Shown here in pieces: positions 25,691 to 34,220 of a stretch of DNA of 54,803 bases. A program made the position numbers and the translations under genes. Where the stretch lies: NCBI GenBank assembly GCA_046263195.1, contig JBHELG010000096.1:1-54803 (forward strand). Direction: 5' to 3'. A model generated the notes under the pieces. That model made no database searches. It was not told the origin of the DNA and saw only the letters and a program-made list of their open reading frames with translations. Within the stretch, counting starts at the first letter, position 1; every line of letters begins with the position of its first letter. This stretch comes from JBHELG01 sp046263195. Its GTDB lineage: Bacteria > Actinomycetota > Nitriliruptoria > Nitriliruptorales > JAHWKO01.

Positions 25691-26839
25691 GTGAGTGAGC
25701 AACAGTCCGCCCGCTCCTCCAGTCCGCTGCGGCGAGTGGGAGTCATCGGCTGCGGGCTCATGGGAGGCTCGTTCGCGCTCGCGGCGTCCCGGGCACCTGG
25801 CGTCGAGCGCGTGCTCGTCGTCGACCGTGACCCAACCATCCGGGGGGAGGCCGAGAGGCTAGGACTCGGCCGTGTGCTGTCTGATGCCAGTGGCGTGGCC
25901 GCCGGAGTCGATCTGCTTGTTCTGGCCGTTCCGGTACCCCAGATCCCCGTCGTGGCCCGAGAAGTGCTCCCGCACATGGCCCCCGATGCGGTACTCACCG
26001 ACATGGGGAGCGTCAAGTATAAGCCTGTACTAGAGGTAGAACGTATCTTCGAGAGTCTCGGCATCCCCAAGGGCGCCGGGCCCTCCTTCATCGGCGGCCA
26101 TCCTATGGCCGGCAGTGAAGGCCAAGGACCTACGGCTGCGGATCCCGCCCTCTTCGAAGGGACAACCTACGTCCTCACGCCTAGCTCATATTCGTCGACC
26201 TCGGCCCTGCAGCGCTTTGGCGGCCTACTGCGATCCCTGGGCGCCCGGGTCCTGACCATCGAACCCGAGGCGCACGACCGTCTCGTGGCGGTGATCAGCC
26301 ACCTGCCTCAGTTGGTGGCGACGACCCTCATGGAGCACGCCGCCAGACTCGCCGAGACCGAGCCAGCGTTGTTGGAAATGGCCGGGAGGGGCTTTCGCGA
26401 CGCGACGCGCGTCGCGGGGAGCAATCCCGACCTCTGGATGGGGATCCTGCGTGAGAATCGGACCGCCACCCTTGCAGCTCTGGAAGGCTTCATGAGCGCG
26501 GTGGAGCGGGTGAGGGAAGCGATCGAAGCTGACGACTGGGATCAGGTGTCGGCAGCGCTGGTGAGCGGGCGAGAGGCACGAGCACTCTTGGGCACGAAGG
26601 TGAGGGTCGAGGCCATGGTGGATGTGGTCACTCCGGTGGAGGACCGCCCCGGCAGTCTCGCCGCAGTCACGACCGCGCTCGGGAACGCTGGTGTCAACAT
26701 AGAAGATGTCGCCGTGCGGCATGCGCAGGCCGGCGGTCGGGGGGCTCTCGTCGTGACCGTGGCGGGGGACGAAGCGGCGGAGCGGGCTCGCGCGGCCCTG
26801 CAAGCGCGGGGCTTCAGCAGCCGCCTCGAGCGACGGTGA
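25691..26839 (+). CDS. tyrA: Prephenate dehydrogenase with C-terminal ACT domain
   Basis: The product is 382 residues. The NAD-binding motif is GVIGCGLMGGSFALAAS at residues 17-33, followed by TDMGSVK and FIGGHPMAGSEGQG, the prephenate dehydrogenase signatures. The helical dimerisation domain carries ISHLPQLVATTLMEHAA and FRDATRVAGSNPDLWMGIL. The last 75 residues (VDVVTPVEDRPGSLAAVTTA) form an ACT domain, expected to give feedback control by tyrosine. It makes 4-hydroxyphenylpyruvate for tyrosine synthesis. The start is GTG at 25691. Confidence 0.94.
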   Translation: MSEQQSARSSSPLRRVGVIGCGLMGGSFALAASRAPGVERVLVVDRDPTIRGEAERLGLGRVLSDASGVAAGVDLLVLAVPVPQIPVVAREVLPHMAPDAVLTDMGSVKYKPVLEVERIFESLGIPKGAGPSFIGGHPMAGSEGQGPTAADPALFEGTTYVLTPSSYSSTSALQRFGGLLRSLGARVLTIEPEAHDRLVAVISHLPQLVATTLMEHAARLAETEPALLEMAGRGFRDATRVAGSNPDLWMGILRENRTATLAALEGFMSAVERVREAIEADDWDQVSAALVSGREARALLGTKVRVEAMVDVVTPVEDRPGSLAAVTTALGNAGVNIEDVAVRHAQAGGRGALVVTVAGDEAAERARAALQARGFSSRLERR

Positions 26840-26918
26840 CTGCCGGCTCGCGGTCGGGCAGAGCGCGTGCCGTAGGCTCGTTTTGGCAGGCTCCCAACCC
26901 TCGAGGTGGAGGTCGAGC

Positions 26919-28301
26919 GTGGCTGCAACCGCCGGGGACGGCCGCGCCCCGCTCATGCCACGACTCCCGGAGCGTGTGCGCGTTCTGCCGGGACGTCTTT
27001 CGGGGGCCGTCCGGGTCCCCGGCGACAAGTCGCTCAGCCATCGCGCCCTGCTCGTCGCTGCGTTTGCGGCCGGCCCCGTGGAGGTCAGCGGACTGGCCCC
27101 CAGTGCGGACGTGTGGTCGACGGTCGATGCCCTGCGCCGGCTCGGCGCCAAGGCGGAAATTCGGACCGATCCGTTCGGCGGACTCGCGGGCACCGTACGT
27201 GGTCCGTTGCGCGAGCCCAGCGATGTTCTCGACTGTGGGAACTCCGGTACCGCACTCCGTCTGCTGGCCGGAGTGGTAGCGGGCATCGACGGGCTCAGCG
27301 TCCTGACTGGTGACGTATCCCTGCGTTCCCGGCCGGTCGACCGCATCGTCGTGCCGCTGGCCCGCATGGGCGCCCAGGTTCAAGCTCGAGCAGGCGGCTG
27401 TCTTCCCCCCCTGGTCATTCGGGGGGGTCGGCTCACCCCGATCCGATACGACAGCCCGGTGGCGAGCGCCCAGGTGAAGTCGGCCGTGCTCCTGGCCGCG
27501 CTCGTCGCCGAGGGTGCGTCCGAAGTGGTGAGCCCCCTGCGCAGCCGGGATCACACCGAGCGGATGCTGCGGTATCTCGGCGTCAAGGTGGACGACGAGG
27601 AGTTGCCGGACGGCCGAGAGCGAGTGTCGATCGTGCCGGGGCCTCTCTCACCGCTTCCCATCCGTGTGCTGGGCGACCCTTCGAGCGCTGCCTTCTGGAT
27701 GGTGGCCGCAGCACCGGACCTGAGCGAGCGTGCCGATGGAGTCGTCCTTCCGGGTCTCTGCCTGAACCCCACCCGGTTCGGTGCCGTGACGGTGCTTCGG
27801 GCAATGGGTGCCGACGTCGTGGTCGAGGAGGAAGGGCTCGTCGCGGGAGAGCCGTCTGGCACCGTTCGGGTGGCCCCGGCCATCCTCGGAAGGGGGCTTG
27901 TCTCAGGGGCGGGCGTGGTCGCGGCGATCGACGAGTTGCCGATCCTCGCGGTAGCCGCCAGCTGTAGCCGGGGGGGACTGGAGGTGCGTGACGCCGCCGA
28001 ACTTCGCGTAAAGGAGTCCGACCGGATCCAGGGCGTTGCAAGCATGCTCGGGGCGCTGGGAGTCACCGTAGAGGAACGGCCCGACGGTTTTTGGATCCCG
28101 GGTGGGCAGCAGTTGTCCGGCGGAGTGGTGGACGCTGGCGGCGACCACCGCATTGCCATGGCGGCCTGCATAGCGGGGACGCTCGCCACGAGCCCGGTCG
28201 AGGTGCGCGGCTTCCGTGCGGTCGCGACGTCCTATCCCACCTTCCTGGACGACCTGCGGGCGCTCGGAGGCCGCGTCGAACCCGGGGAGGCGGGGTCGTG
28301 A
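26919..28301 (+). CDS. aroA: 3-phosphoshikimate 1-carboxyvinyltransferase (EPSP synthase)
   Basis: The product is 460 residues and joins shikimate-3-phosphate with PEP in chorismate synthesis. Both signatures are present: LDCGNSGTALRLLAG and ELRVKESDRIQGVA, with the N-terminal VPGDKSLSHRALLVAAFA carrying the PEP/S3P Lys. The residue after the active-site Asn in LDCGNSGTA is the normal small residue, so nothing suggests glyphosate insensitivity from this block alone. The GTG at 26919 is preceded by GGAGG at 6 nt; an ATG at 26955 is possible. The leader contains a degenerate copy of the window's repeat motif. The stop overlaps the cmk-der GTG. Confidence 0.95.
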   Translation: MAATAGDGRAPLMPRLPERVRVLPGRLSGAVRVPGDKSLSHRALLVAAFAAGPVEVSGLAPSADVWSTVDALRRLGAKAEIRTDPFGGLAGTVRGPLREPSDVLDCGNSGTALRLLAGVVAGIDGLSVLTGDVSLRSRPVDRIVVPLARMGAQVQARAGGCLPPLVIRGGRLTPIRYDSPVASAQVKSAVLLAALVAEGASEVVSPLRSRDHTERMLRYLGVKVDDEELPDGRERVSIVPGPLSPLPIRVLGDPSSAAFWMVAAAPDLSERADGVVLPGLCLNPTRFGAVTVLRAMGADVVVEEEGLVAGEPSGTVRVAPAILGRGLVSGAGVVAAIDELPILAVAASCSRGGLEVRDAAELRVKESDRIQGVASMLGALGVTVEERPDGFWIPGGQQLSGGVVDAGGDHRIAMAACIAGTLATSPVEVRGFRAVATSYPTFLDDLRALGGRVEPGEAGS

Positions 28302-30391
28302 CCGCCTTCCCGGCCAGACCGTTGATTGCCATAGACGGTCCGTCTGGCTCGGGCAAGTCCAGCGTCTCGCGCGCCCTGGCGGCCAAATTGGGCTTGCCCC
28401 ACCTCGACACGGGAGGGCTGTACCGGGCGGTCACCTTGGCGGTGCTGCGTAGAGGTGTCGACATCCGGGATGCGGAGGCCTGCTCGGACATCGCCGAGAG
28501 CGTGCGGATCGAACAACGCGGGGGGCACACCTACCTCTGCGGGGAAGACGTCGAGGAAGAGATCCGCGGCCGGGAGGTGACCGCAGCGGTATCCGTCGTC
28601 TCGTCACACCGCGGCGTGCGTGAGGCCATGCTTCCCATCCAGCGGGAAGCCGCCGCGCAAGGTGGGGTCGTGGAGGGGCGCGACATCGGGTCCGTTTTGT
28701 TACCGGATGCCGACCTAAAGGTCTACTTGACCGCAAGCCCTGAGGAGCGGGCGCGCCGCCGCGCCTCCCAACAGGGCAGTGAAGACCGGGCTGCTGTGGA
28801 GCGTGAGCTGAGTGCGCGGGACCGCCAGGACGAAGGCCGCCCGGTGGCGCCACTGACCCGAGCAGAGGACGCCTGGGAGATCGATACGACCAACATGAGC
28901 GCGCAGGAAGCCGTGGAGGCGATCGCTGCGCTTGCTCGTGCGGTATGGCACGTGCAGGGCGACCACGGGGAGCGGAGAACGAGGGTCGAAGAGGCGCCCC
29001 GAAAGCCCCCGCCTCTCCACAGCCCCGATCCGGCGGTAGGAGCGAAAAGCCTGCGCCGACGGCTTCCAAAGGTGGTCGTCGTCGGGCGTCCCAACGTCGG
29101 CAAATCGACGCTCGTGAACCGCATCCTCGGATACCGGGCGGCAATAGTGGATGAACGCCCAGGCGTCACCCGCGACAGCACCGAACACGTGGCGACCTGG
29201 CGGTCCACCCCGTTCGTGATAGTCGACACCGGTGGCTGGGAGCGGGGGAACGAGGGTTTGACCTCTCGCGTGACCGAGCAGGCCGAACGCGCCATCGGGG
29301 AAGGCGATCTCGTCCTCTTCGTCGTCGACGTCACGGTCGGTGTGCTCGAGGACGACGAGCGCTATGCGCGGCTGTTGCGCCGTGCATCCGTCCCCCTCTT
29401 GCTCGTTGCGAACAAGGTCGACTCGCCGAAGCAGTTGCCCGACGTGCACAACCTCCACATGCTCGGCCTGGGTGGGCCCCATCCGGTCTCGGCGGCGCAC
29501 GGGCGCGGAATGGGCGACCTCCTCGACGCCGTCGTGGAACGGTTGCCAGCCGAACGAGGCGCTGAAGTCCCTGACGAGTCCGGGGTGCCACGGGTTGCGA
29601 TCGTGGGGCGGCCGAACGTGGGCAAGTCCTCGCTCTTCAACCGGTTGATCGGTGAGGAGCGCTCCATCGTCCACCCCGTGCCGCATACCACTCGAGACGC
29701 AATAGAAGCGCGTGTGGAGTTCGACGGTGAGCCGTGGGTAGTTGTCGACACCGCCGGTCTCCGCCGCCGCTACCGACATGGCGACGAGGTCGAGCTCTAC
29801 AGCGTCGATCGCATGCGTCGGGCGGTCGAGGCGGCACACCTCGTCCTCTTCGTCGTCGACGCGTCGGAGTCGATCGGGGAGCAGGATCAACGTCTCGGGG
29901 CGATGGTGCGTGACGCGGGGCGAGGAATCGTGCTCGTCTTGAACAAGTGGGACCTCGTTGTCCCCGACCGGCGCGCGGAGCTCGAACTCGAGCTCGACCG
30001 GCTTCTCGGCTTCGCGGCATGGGCTCCCCGAGTGAACGTCTCGGCTGCCACGGGGCGTGGCACCGGCCTCATCCTGCGGCGCCTCCGTGAGGTCTGGCAG
30101 GCCTACAACGTTCGCATCCCCACCGGGGAGCTGAACACCTGGTTGCAGGAGGTGATGACGCGGGTTCCACCACCGGTGGGGCAACGCAGACGCCCCCTAC
30201 GGATCCGCTACGCCACACAGGTCCGTACGGCTCCGCCGACCTTCCTCCTCTTCGCCAACGGCCCGGTCCCCGCCACCTACCGTCGCTATCTCGAGCGAAA
30301 GCTGCGGGACCGCTACGGTTTCGTCGGCGTGCCGCTCGTTTTCGAGGACCGCCGCAGTGGGCAGCGTGAGCGTCGCCCGAGCCAGCGCTGA
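28298..30391 (+). CDS. cmk-der: Bifunctional cytidylate kinase / ribosome-assembly GTPase Der
   Basis: The product is 697 residues, a single reading frame joining two enzymes. Residues 1-220 are cytidylate kinase: P-loop DGPSGSGKSS near residues 13-22, then HLDTGGLYRAVTL and VVEGRDIGSVLLPDADLKVY. After a Pro-rich linker, residues about 257-690 are Der/EngA with two G domains; the first P-loop GRPNVGKST is near 262 and the second GRPNVGKSS near 435. Each has DTGG or DTAG and NKVD or NKWD motifs, and a KH-like domain closes the protein. Cmk makes CDP/dCDP and Der acts in 50S assembly. The two are separate neighbours in M. tuberculosis (Rv1712-Rv1713); fused forms are known in some actinobacteria. 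GTG start overlaps the aroA stop (GTGA). Confidence 0.95.
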   Translation: MTAFPARPLIAIDGPSGSGKSSVSRALAAKLGLPHLDTGGLYRAVTLAVLRRGVDIRDAEACSDIAESVRIEQRGGHTYLCGEDVEEEIRGREVTAAVSVVSSHRGVREAMLPIQREAAAQGGVVEGRDIGSVLLPDADLKVYLTASPEERARRRASQQGSEDRAAVERELSARDRQDEGRPVAPLTRAEDAWEIDTTNMSAQEAVEAIAALARAVWHVQGDHGERRTRVEEAPRKPPPLHSPDPAVGAKSLRRRLPKVVVVGRPNVGKSTLVNRILGYRAAIVDERPGVTRDSTEHVATWRSTPFVIVDTGGWERGNEGLTSRVTEQAERAIGEGDLVLFVVDVTVGVLEDDERYARLLRRASVPLLLVANKVDSPKQLPDVHNLHMLGLGGPHPVSAAHGRGMGDLLDAVVERLPAERGAEVPDESGVPRVAIVGRPNVGKSSLFNRLIGEERSIVHPVPHTTRDAIEARVEFDGEPWVVVDTAGLRRRYRHGDEVELYSVDRMRRAVEAAHLVLFVVDASESIGEQDQRLGAMVRDAGRGIVLVLNKWDLVVPDRRAELELELDRLLGFAAWAPRVNVSAATGRGTGLILRRLREVWQAYNVRIPTGELNTWLQEVMTRVPPPVGQRRRPLRIRYATQVRTAPPTFLLFANGPVPATYRRYLERKLRDRYGFVGVPLVFEDRRSGQRERRPSQR

Positions 30392-30549
30392 GGTTGCGAA
30401 CCCCGGCGACCCGTTCCCGAGAAGGAGCGCGGGCTGCGGGCCTTCGCGGTGACAGCCCCGAGTCGTCGCTCGACCTTGCGCGTGGTAGCGTCTCCGCAGC
30501 GTCTCGCGAGGGTTTTGGCTTGCCCAAGACCCCGAATGGGACAAGCTGA

Positions 30550-30623
30550 CGGGCTGTGGCGCAGTCAGGTAGCGCACTCGTCTGGGGGGCGAGGGGTCGC
30601 CGGTTCAAGTCCGGCCAGCCCGA
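30550..30623 (+). tRNA. tRNA-Pro (anticodon GGG)
   Basis: A complete cloverleaf is visible. The acceptor stem CGGGCTG / CAGCCCG (30550-30556, 30616-30622) has discriminator A. The D arm contains GTGGCGCAGTCAGGTAGCGC, the anticodon stem CTCGT / GCGAG encloses the loop CTGGGGG with anticodon GGG, and the T loop is GGTTCAAGTCC. CCA is not encoded. Confidence 0.96.
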
Positions 30624-30674
30624 CCGAGACACCGTGCGGATCCCGCAACCGCCCGGCTGTGGCGAATTGTCCCT

Positions 30675-30694
30675 GGTCTTGGCAGGCTAAGACC
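30675..30694 (+). repeat. Palindromic repeat copy in the leader of the phosphatidyltransferase gene
   Basis: GGTCTTGGC and GCTAAGACC form a 9-bp stem with one G-U pair and loop AG. This matches the inner part of the 6533-6613 repeats, and the following CGCTTCCAACCCT resembles their CGCCCTCCCACCCT tail. It lies between the tRNA and the ATG at 30716, so it would be in the 5' leader. Confidence 0.55.
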
Positions 30695-30715
30695 GCTTCC
30701 AACCCTGGAGGACCC

Positions 30716-31303
30716 ATGCCGGTCTTCAGGAGCGGGTCGCGTGGAGACATCGAGGTCGTGAGCGACCGCCTCCTCACGGTCCCGAACGCCCTGTCGTTGG
30801 CGCGGCTGCTCGCTCTGCCTTTCATCTATTTCGATGTCGTCGGCGGGCGGGAGGGGCGAGCGCTCGCCGTCCTCGTCGTGGTGAGCGGGAGCGACTGGGT
30901 CGACGGCTACATCGCCAGACGCTTCAACCAGACGTCACGAGTCGGCAGACTCCTCGACCCGATAAGCGATCGACTGCTCGTCGCAGTGGTCGGTATTGCC
31001 CTCATCATCGCAGGGATCCTGCCACTTTGGGCCGTGCTCCTCGTGCTGGCCCGGGACGCTTTCATGCTCACAGGGGTTGCGCTCCTGCTGGCGCGTGGCA
31101 AGACACCGCCGGAAGTCACTGACCTGGGTAAGACCGCCACGTTTGGTCTCATGCTCGCCTTGCCACTGTTCCTGCTCGCTCGCCTCCTCGCCTCCACACA
31201 GCTGAGGCTTTCCGCATGGGTCCTCTACGCCGGCGTCGTATATCTCTACTACCTCGCGGCGGGCCAGTACGTCGTCATGGTCGTTCGCGACCTGCGCCGA
31301 TGA
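30716..31303 (+). CDS. CDP-alcohol phosphatidyltransferase family membrane protein
   Basis: The product is 195 residues with about five membrane segments. The CDP-alcohol phosphotransferase motif D-x2-D-G-x2-A-R-x8-G-x3-D-x3-D is complete in SDWVDGYIARRF followed by RVGRLLDPISD. This makes it a phosphatidylglycerophosphate or related phospholipid head-group synthase; the exact acceptor cannot be read from the sequence, and cardiolipin synthase (Cls-II type) is possible. The ATG at 30716 is preceded by GGAGG. It overlaps the next gene by 4 nt (ATGA). Confidence 0.9.
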   Translation: MPVFRSGSRGDIEVVSDRLLTVPNALSLARLLALPFIYFDVVGGREGRALAVLVVVSGSDWVDGYIARRFNQTSRVGRLLDPISDRLLVAVVGIALIIAGILPLWAVLLVLARDAFMLTGVALLLARGKTPPEVTDLGKTATFGLMLALPLFLLARLLASTQLRLSAWVLYAGVVYLYYLAAGQYVVMVVRDLRR

Positions 31304-32949
31304 GTGGTGCGACCCCAGGCGCAGGGTCGCGCAAGACAGAGACCGACCTTCGGCAGGCCACCGGTCGAAGATGGTGGCAGGGAGCCGTCGGCTACGAGAT
31401 CTACATCCGTTCCTTCTCCGACAGCAACGGCGACGGCGTCGGCGACCTTCTCGGGCTACGGTCGCGTCTCGGCTACATCGCGGACCTCGGGGTCGACCTC
31501 ATCTGGATAACGCCGTTCTACCCCTCGCCCCTGGCCGATCACGGGTACGACGTCGCTGATTATCGCGGCGTCGACCTTCGCTACGGGACACTGGCAGACG
31601 TCGACGCGTTACTCGACGAGGCGCACGAGCTCGGCCTCCGTGTGCTCCTCGACCTCGTACCCAACCACACCTCGAGCGAGCACCCGTGGTTCCGCTCGGC
31701 GCGCCGGAGTCGCGACGACCCGTTCCGGGACTTCTATATCTGGGGCGAGCCCGCAGCCGACGGTGGTCCCCCCAACAACTGGGTCAGCCACTTCGGAGGA
31801 CCCGCCTGGAGCTACGACCAAATCACTGCTGCGTACTGGCTGCACCTTTTCCTGCCGGAACAGCCGGATCTGAATTGGGCCAACCCTCAGGTTGTCGCGG
31901 CCTTCGACGACATTCTCCGCTTCTGGCTCGACGGGGGGGTCGATGGCTTTCGCATCGATGTCGCGCACGCCCTGGTGAAGGACCCCGAGCTTCGCGACAA
32001 CCCGCTCCGGTCCCCTCCGCCGGCGAACGCTAGCGCTGTGGACATCTGGTCCGCCTACGAGCACCGGCATGACTTGGACCAGCCTGGCGTCCGAGCCATC
32101 TACCAACACTGGCGAGAACTCGTGGCCCCCTACGACGCGCTCCTCTTGGGAGAGGTTTATCTGTTCGACCCCACCAGCGTCGCGCGCTATATCGCCGGTC
32201 AAGACGGGCTGCATGTCGCCCTCTGTGTGACGACGACCCGCGTCGCTTGGGATGCCGGCCTCATCCGCAGAACTCTGCGGGACGCCCTTGCCGCAGGCAA
32301 CGGTTTCTTCGCGTGGCCGCCGAGTAGTCACGACGACCCTAGGGCGCCGACCCGCTTCGGCGGGGGAGCGGGCGGCTCACGCCGGGCACTGGCCTACGTC
32401 ACCCTGCTGGCCGGACTCCCTGGGCTCCCGTTCCTCTACCAGGGTGACGAGCTGGGGCTCGAGAATGGCGAGGTCCCCCCGGAGCGAGCAGAGGACCCGG
32501 TCGAGGTGCGCAACGTCTCCGGACGAGGCCGCGACGGTTCACGCACTCCCATGCCTTGGGAGCCGGGACCAGGACTGGGCTTCACGACCGGCGAGCCGTG
32601 GTTGCCGTTCGGGGTACGACGAAGAGAGGATACGGTTGCGGTGCAGGATCTGGACCCGGGTTCCTATCTGAACCGGACGCGGTCACTTCTGGCGGCGCGC
32701 CGTTCGAGTCCGGATCTCAGCGGGGACACTCCGGTGGAGTGGCTGACCTCGTCCGCTCCCGTCGTGGCCTACCGGCGTGGAGACAGCGTCGTCGCTGCAA
32801 ACTGTGGTCCGGGCAGGGCCGAACTCCACCTGCCGGCCGCGGACTGGCGGATGGTATTCGCCACGCAGGATGGAGCCGAGATCAGCGACCGACGGCTCGA
32901 GTTGGGTGGAGAAACGGCAGCCGTCCTCTCTCGTGGGGCAGTCCGATGA
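31300..32949 (+). CDS. GH13 alpha-glucosidase / alpha-amylase family enzyme
   Basis: The product is 549 residues. The (beta/alpha)8 barrel opens with WWQGAVGYEIYIRSFSDSNG, and conserved regions follow: DLVPNHTSSEH, then GFRIDVAH with the nucleophile Asp, LLLGEVY with the acid/base Glu, and region IV as SSHDDPR, where the usual Asn before His-Asp is Ser. FLYQGDELGLEN is typical of oligo-1,6-glucosidase/alpha-glucosidase subfamilies. It has no signal peptide, so it should act in the cytoplasm on short alpha-glucosides. The sugar kinase overlapping downstream, fructokinase-like, suggests sucrose or a fructose-containing glucoside as substrate, which is inference. Confidence 0.9.
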   Translation: MSGATPGAGSRKTETDLRQATGRRWWQGAVGYEIYIRSFSDSNGDGVGDLLGLRSRLGYIADLGVDLIWITPFYPSPLADHGYDVADYRGVDLRYGTLADVDALLDEAHELGLRVLLDLVPNHTSSEHPWFRSARRSRDDPFRDFYIWGEPAADGGPPNNWVSHFGGPAWSYDQITAAYWLHLFLPEQPDLNWANPQVVAAFDDILRFWLDGGVDGFRIDVAHALVKDPELRDNPLRSPPPANASAVDIWSAYEHRHDLDQPGVRAIYQHWRELVAPYDALLLGEVYLFDPTSVARYIAGQDGLHVALCVTTTRVAWDAGLIRRTLRDALAAGNGFFAWPPSSHDDPRAPTRFGGGAGGSRRALAYVTLLAGLPGLPFLYQGDELGLENGEVPPERAEDPVEVRNVSGRGRDGSRTPMPWEPGPGLGFTTGEPWLPFGVRRREDTVAVQDLDPGSYLNRTRSLLAARRSSPDLSGDTPVEWLTSSAPVVAYRRGDSVVAANCGPGRAELHLPAADWRMVFATQDGAEISDRRLELGGETAAVLSRGAVR

Positions 32950-33875
32950 TCCTCGTCTGCGGCGAGGCCATCATCGACTTCACGCGGGCGCAGTGCGGCA
33001 ACGAGGAGGGCCTCGTCCCTCGTGCGGGTGGCTCGCCGTTGAACGTTGCCGTGGGGCTGGCCCGTTTGGGCATTCCGAGCGCCTTCTTTGGCCGCATCTC
33101 CGAGGACCCCTTCGGTGGCAAGCTCCACAGCCACCTCGAGCGGAACGGGGTTGACCTCTCGTTTGTGAGAAGAGGCTCCGAACCGACCGCGCTCGCCTTC
33201 GTCGTGTCCGATGAGCAGGGAGAGGTGGAGTACGTCTTCCGTTGGGACGCTACCGCCGACCGCCGTCTCGTGGCACGTGACCTACCTGAGGACCTCCCCG
33301 AGCGTGTAGCGGCCCTCCACGTCGGCTCGCTCGGCACGACTCTCGAACCGGCGGCTTCGACTCTCGAGGCGCTCGTCGCTCGGGAGAAGGGGCAGCGGCT
33401 CGTCTCCTTCGATCCCAACGTTCGTCCCGCGCTCGTCCCCGACCGTACCACCTACCTCTCGCGCTTGGAGCGTCTCGTGGCAGACGCGGACGTCGTGAAG
33501 GTGAGCGACGAAGATCTCACATGGATCAGCCCTGAAGAGCCCCTCGAGGAGATAGCACGACAATGGCACGCCTCAGGCCCCGCCCTCGTCGTCGTGACGC
33601 TGGGAGCCGACGGGGCGTTCGCCGTAACATCCAGCGGCGTGGCCGAGGCCAGTACCCCGCCCGTCGAGGTCGAGGACGCAGTCGGTGCCGGCGACGCTTT
33701 CACGAGCGGGTTGTTGGCATGGTTGGCCGACCAGGGGCGGCTCGACCGAACGTCCGTCGAGCGTCTCGGTGTGCCTGATCTCGAGCAGGCGCTCTCGTTC
33801 GCGTCACAGGTGGCGGCGCTCGCCTGCAGTCGAGCCGGAGCGGACCCGCCTTCGCGAGGCGACCTCCACGGGTGA
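32946..33875 (+). CDS. PfkB-family sugar kinase, fructokinase-like
   Basis: The product is 309 residues. The N-terminus ILVCGEAIIDF and AGGSPLNVAVGLARLG are typical ribokinase/PfkB features. The C-terminal PfkB signature DAVGAGDAFTSGLLAWL contains the catalytic Asp and anion hole, and the ATP site is preceded by VVTLGADGAF. Closest in style to fructokinases, but other sugars cannot be excluded. The ATG overlaps the GH13 stop (ATGA), so the pair is coupled, consistent with phosphorylating a hexose released by the glucosidase. Confidence 0.9.
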   Translation: MILVCGEAIIDFTRAQCGNEEGLVPRAGGSPLNVAVGLARLGIPSAFFGRISEDPFGGKLHSHLERNGVDLSFVRRGSEPTALAFVVSDEQGEVEYVFRWDATADRRLVARDLPEDLPERVAALHVGSLGTTLEPAASTLEALVAREKGQRLVSFDPNVRPALVPDRTTYLSRLERLVADADVVKVSDEDLTWISPEEPLEEIARQWHASGPALVVVTLGADGAFAVTSSGVAEASTPPVEVEDAVGAGDAFTSGLLAWLADQGRLDRTSVERLGVPDLEQALSFASQVAALACSRAGADPPSRGDLHG

Positions 33876-34220
33876 CGCCGCGGCTGGCACGGTGACGGTT
33901 GCAGTAAGCCTTGTCTGGAGGATGAGGGTGCGGGGGGTGGAGCAGAGGGTGAAAAGGGGGCTCGCAGCGTCGGTCGTGCCGGTCCCGACACCAAAGACAG
34001 AGGGGACCCTCCGCCGTGCCCTGCGCAAGCCAGGCCGGAGAACTGCCTGGGAGGACGCGCTCCGTCCTCCCAGGCCTCCTCTCATCGACGGAGGCACCAC
34101 ATCCAGTCCCGCTCTCAGAGCCGGGTGGCCTCTTTGGGCCCGGCAACCCGGCGATCGGGGCACTTGTCCCAAGACGCGCCGGCCTGCTGGAATGCCGGAG
34201 GCAGCCGCGAGGAGAGATAG
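33876..34220. other. 345-bp intergenic region upstream of gcvH
   Basis: No gene is supported; minus-strand open frames here run through gcvH and look like shadows. It contains a perfect 13-bp hairpin (listed separately). I looked for the tandem glycine-riboswitch core often found before gcv genes and did not see it. GAGAGATAG just before the GTG at 34221 contains a modest ribosome site. Confidence 0.45.
34045..34075 (+). terminator. Perfect 13-bp hairpin between the sugar kinase and gcvH
   Basis: GCCTGGGAGGACG (34045-34057) and CGTCCTCCCAGGC (34063-34075) are perfect inverted repeats with a 5-nt loop. No T-run follows. The strength and place fit a terminator for the pgsA-like/GH13/PfkB operon or a leader element of gcvH. 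The core GGGAGGAC differs from the GGTCTTGGC family. Confidence 0.55.

Noticed and set aside
28715..30184. Long minus-strand open frame (489 codons) antisense to cmk-der
   Set aside because: No protein features, while the plus strand has complete Cmk and Der motifs over the same bases.
30550..30623. tRNA-Pro as an attachment site of an integrated element
   Set aside because: No integrase lies next to it and no repeat of its 3' end was seen downstream in the window.
33876..34220. Glycine riboswitch before gcvH
   Set aside because: The tandem aptamer core was not recognisable; only an unrelated perfect hairpin is present.
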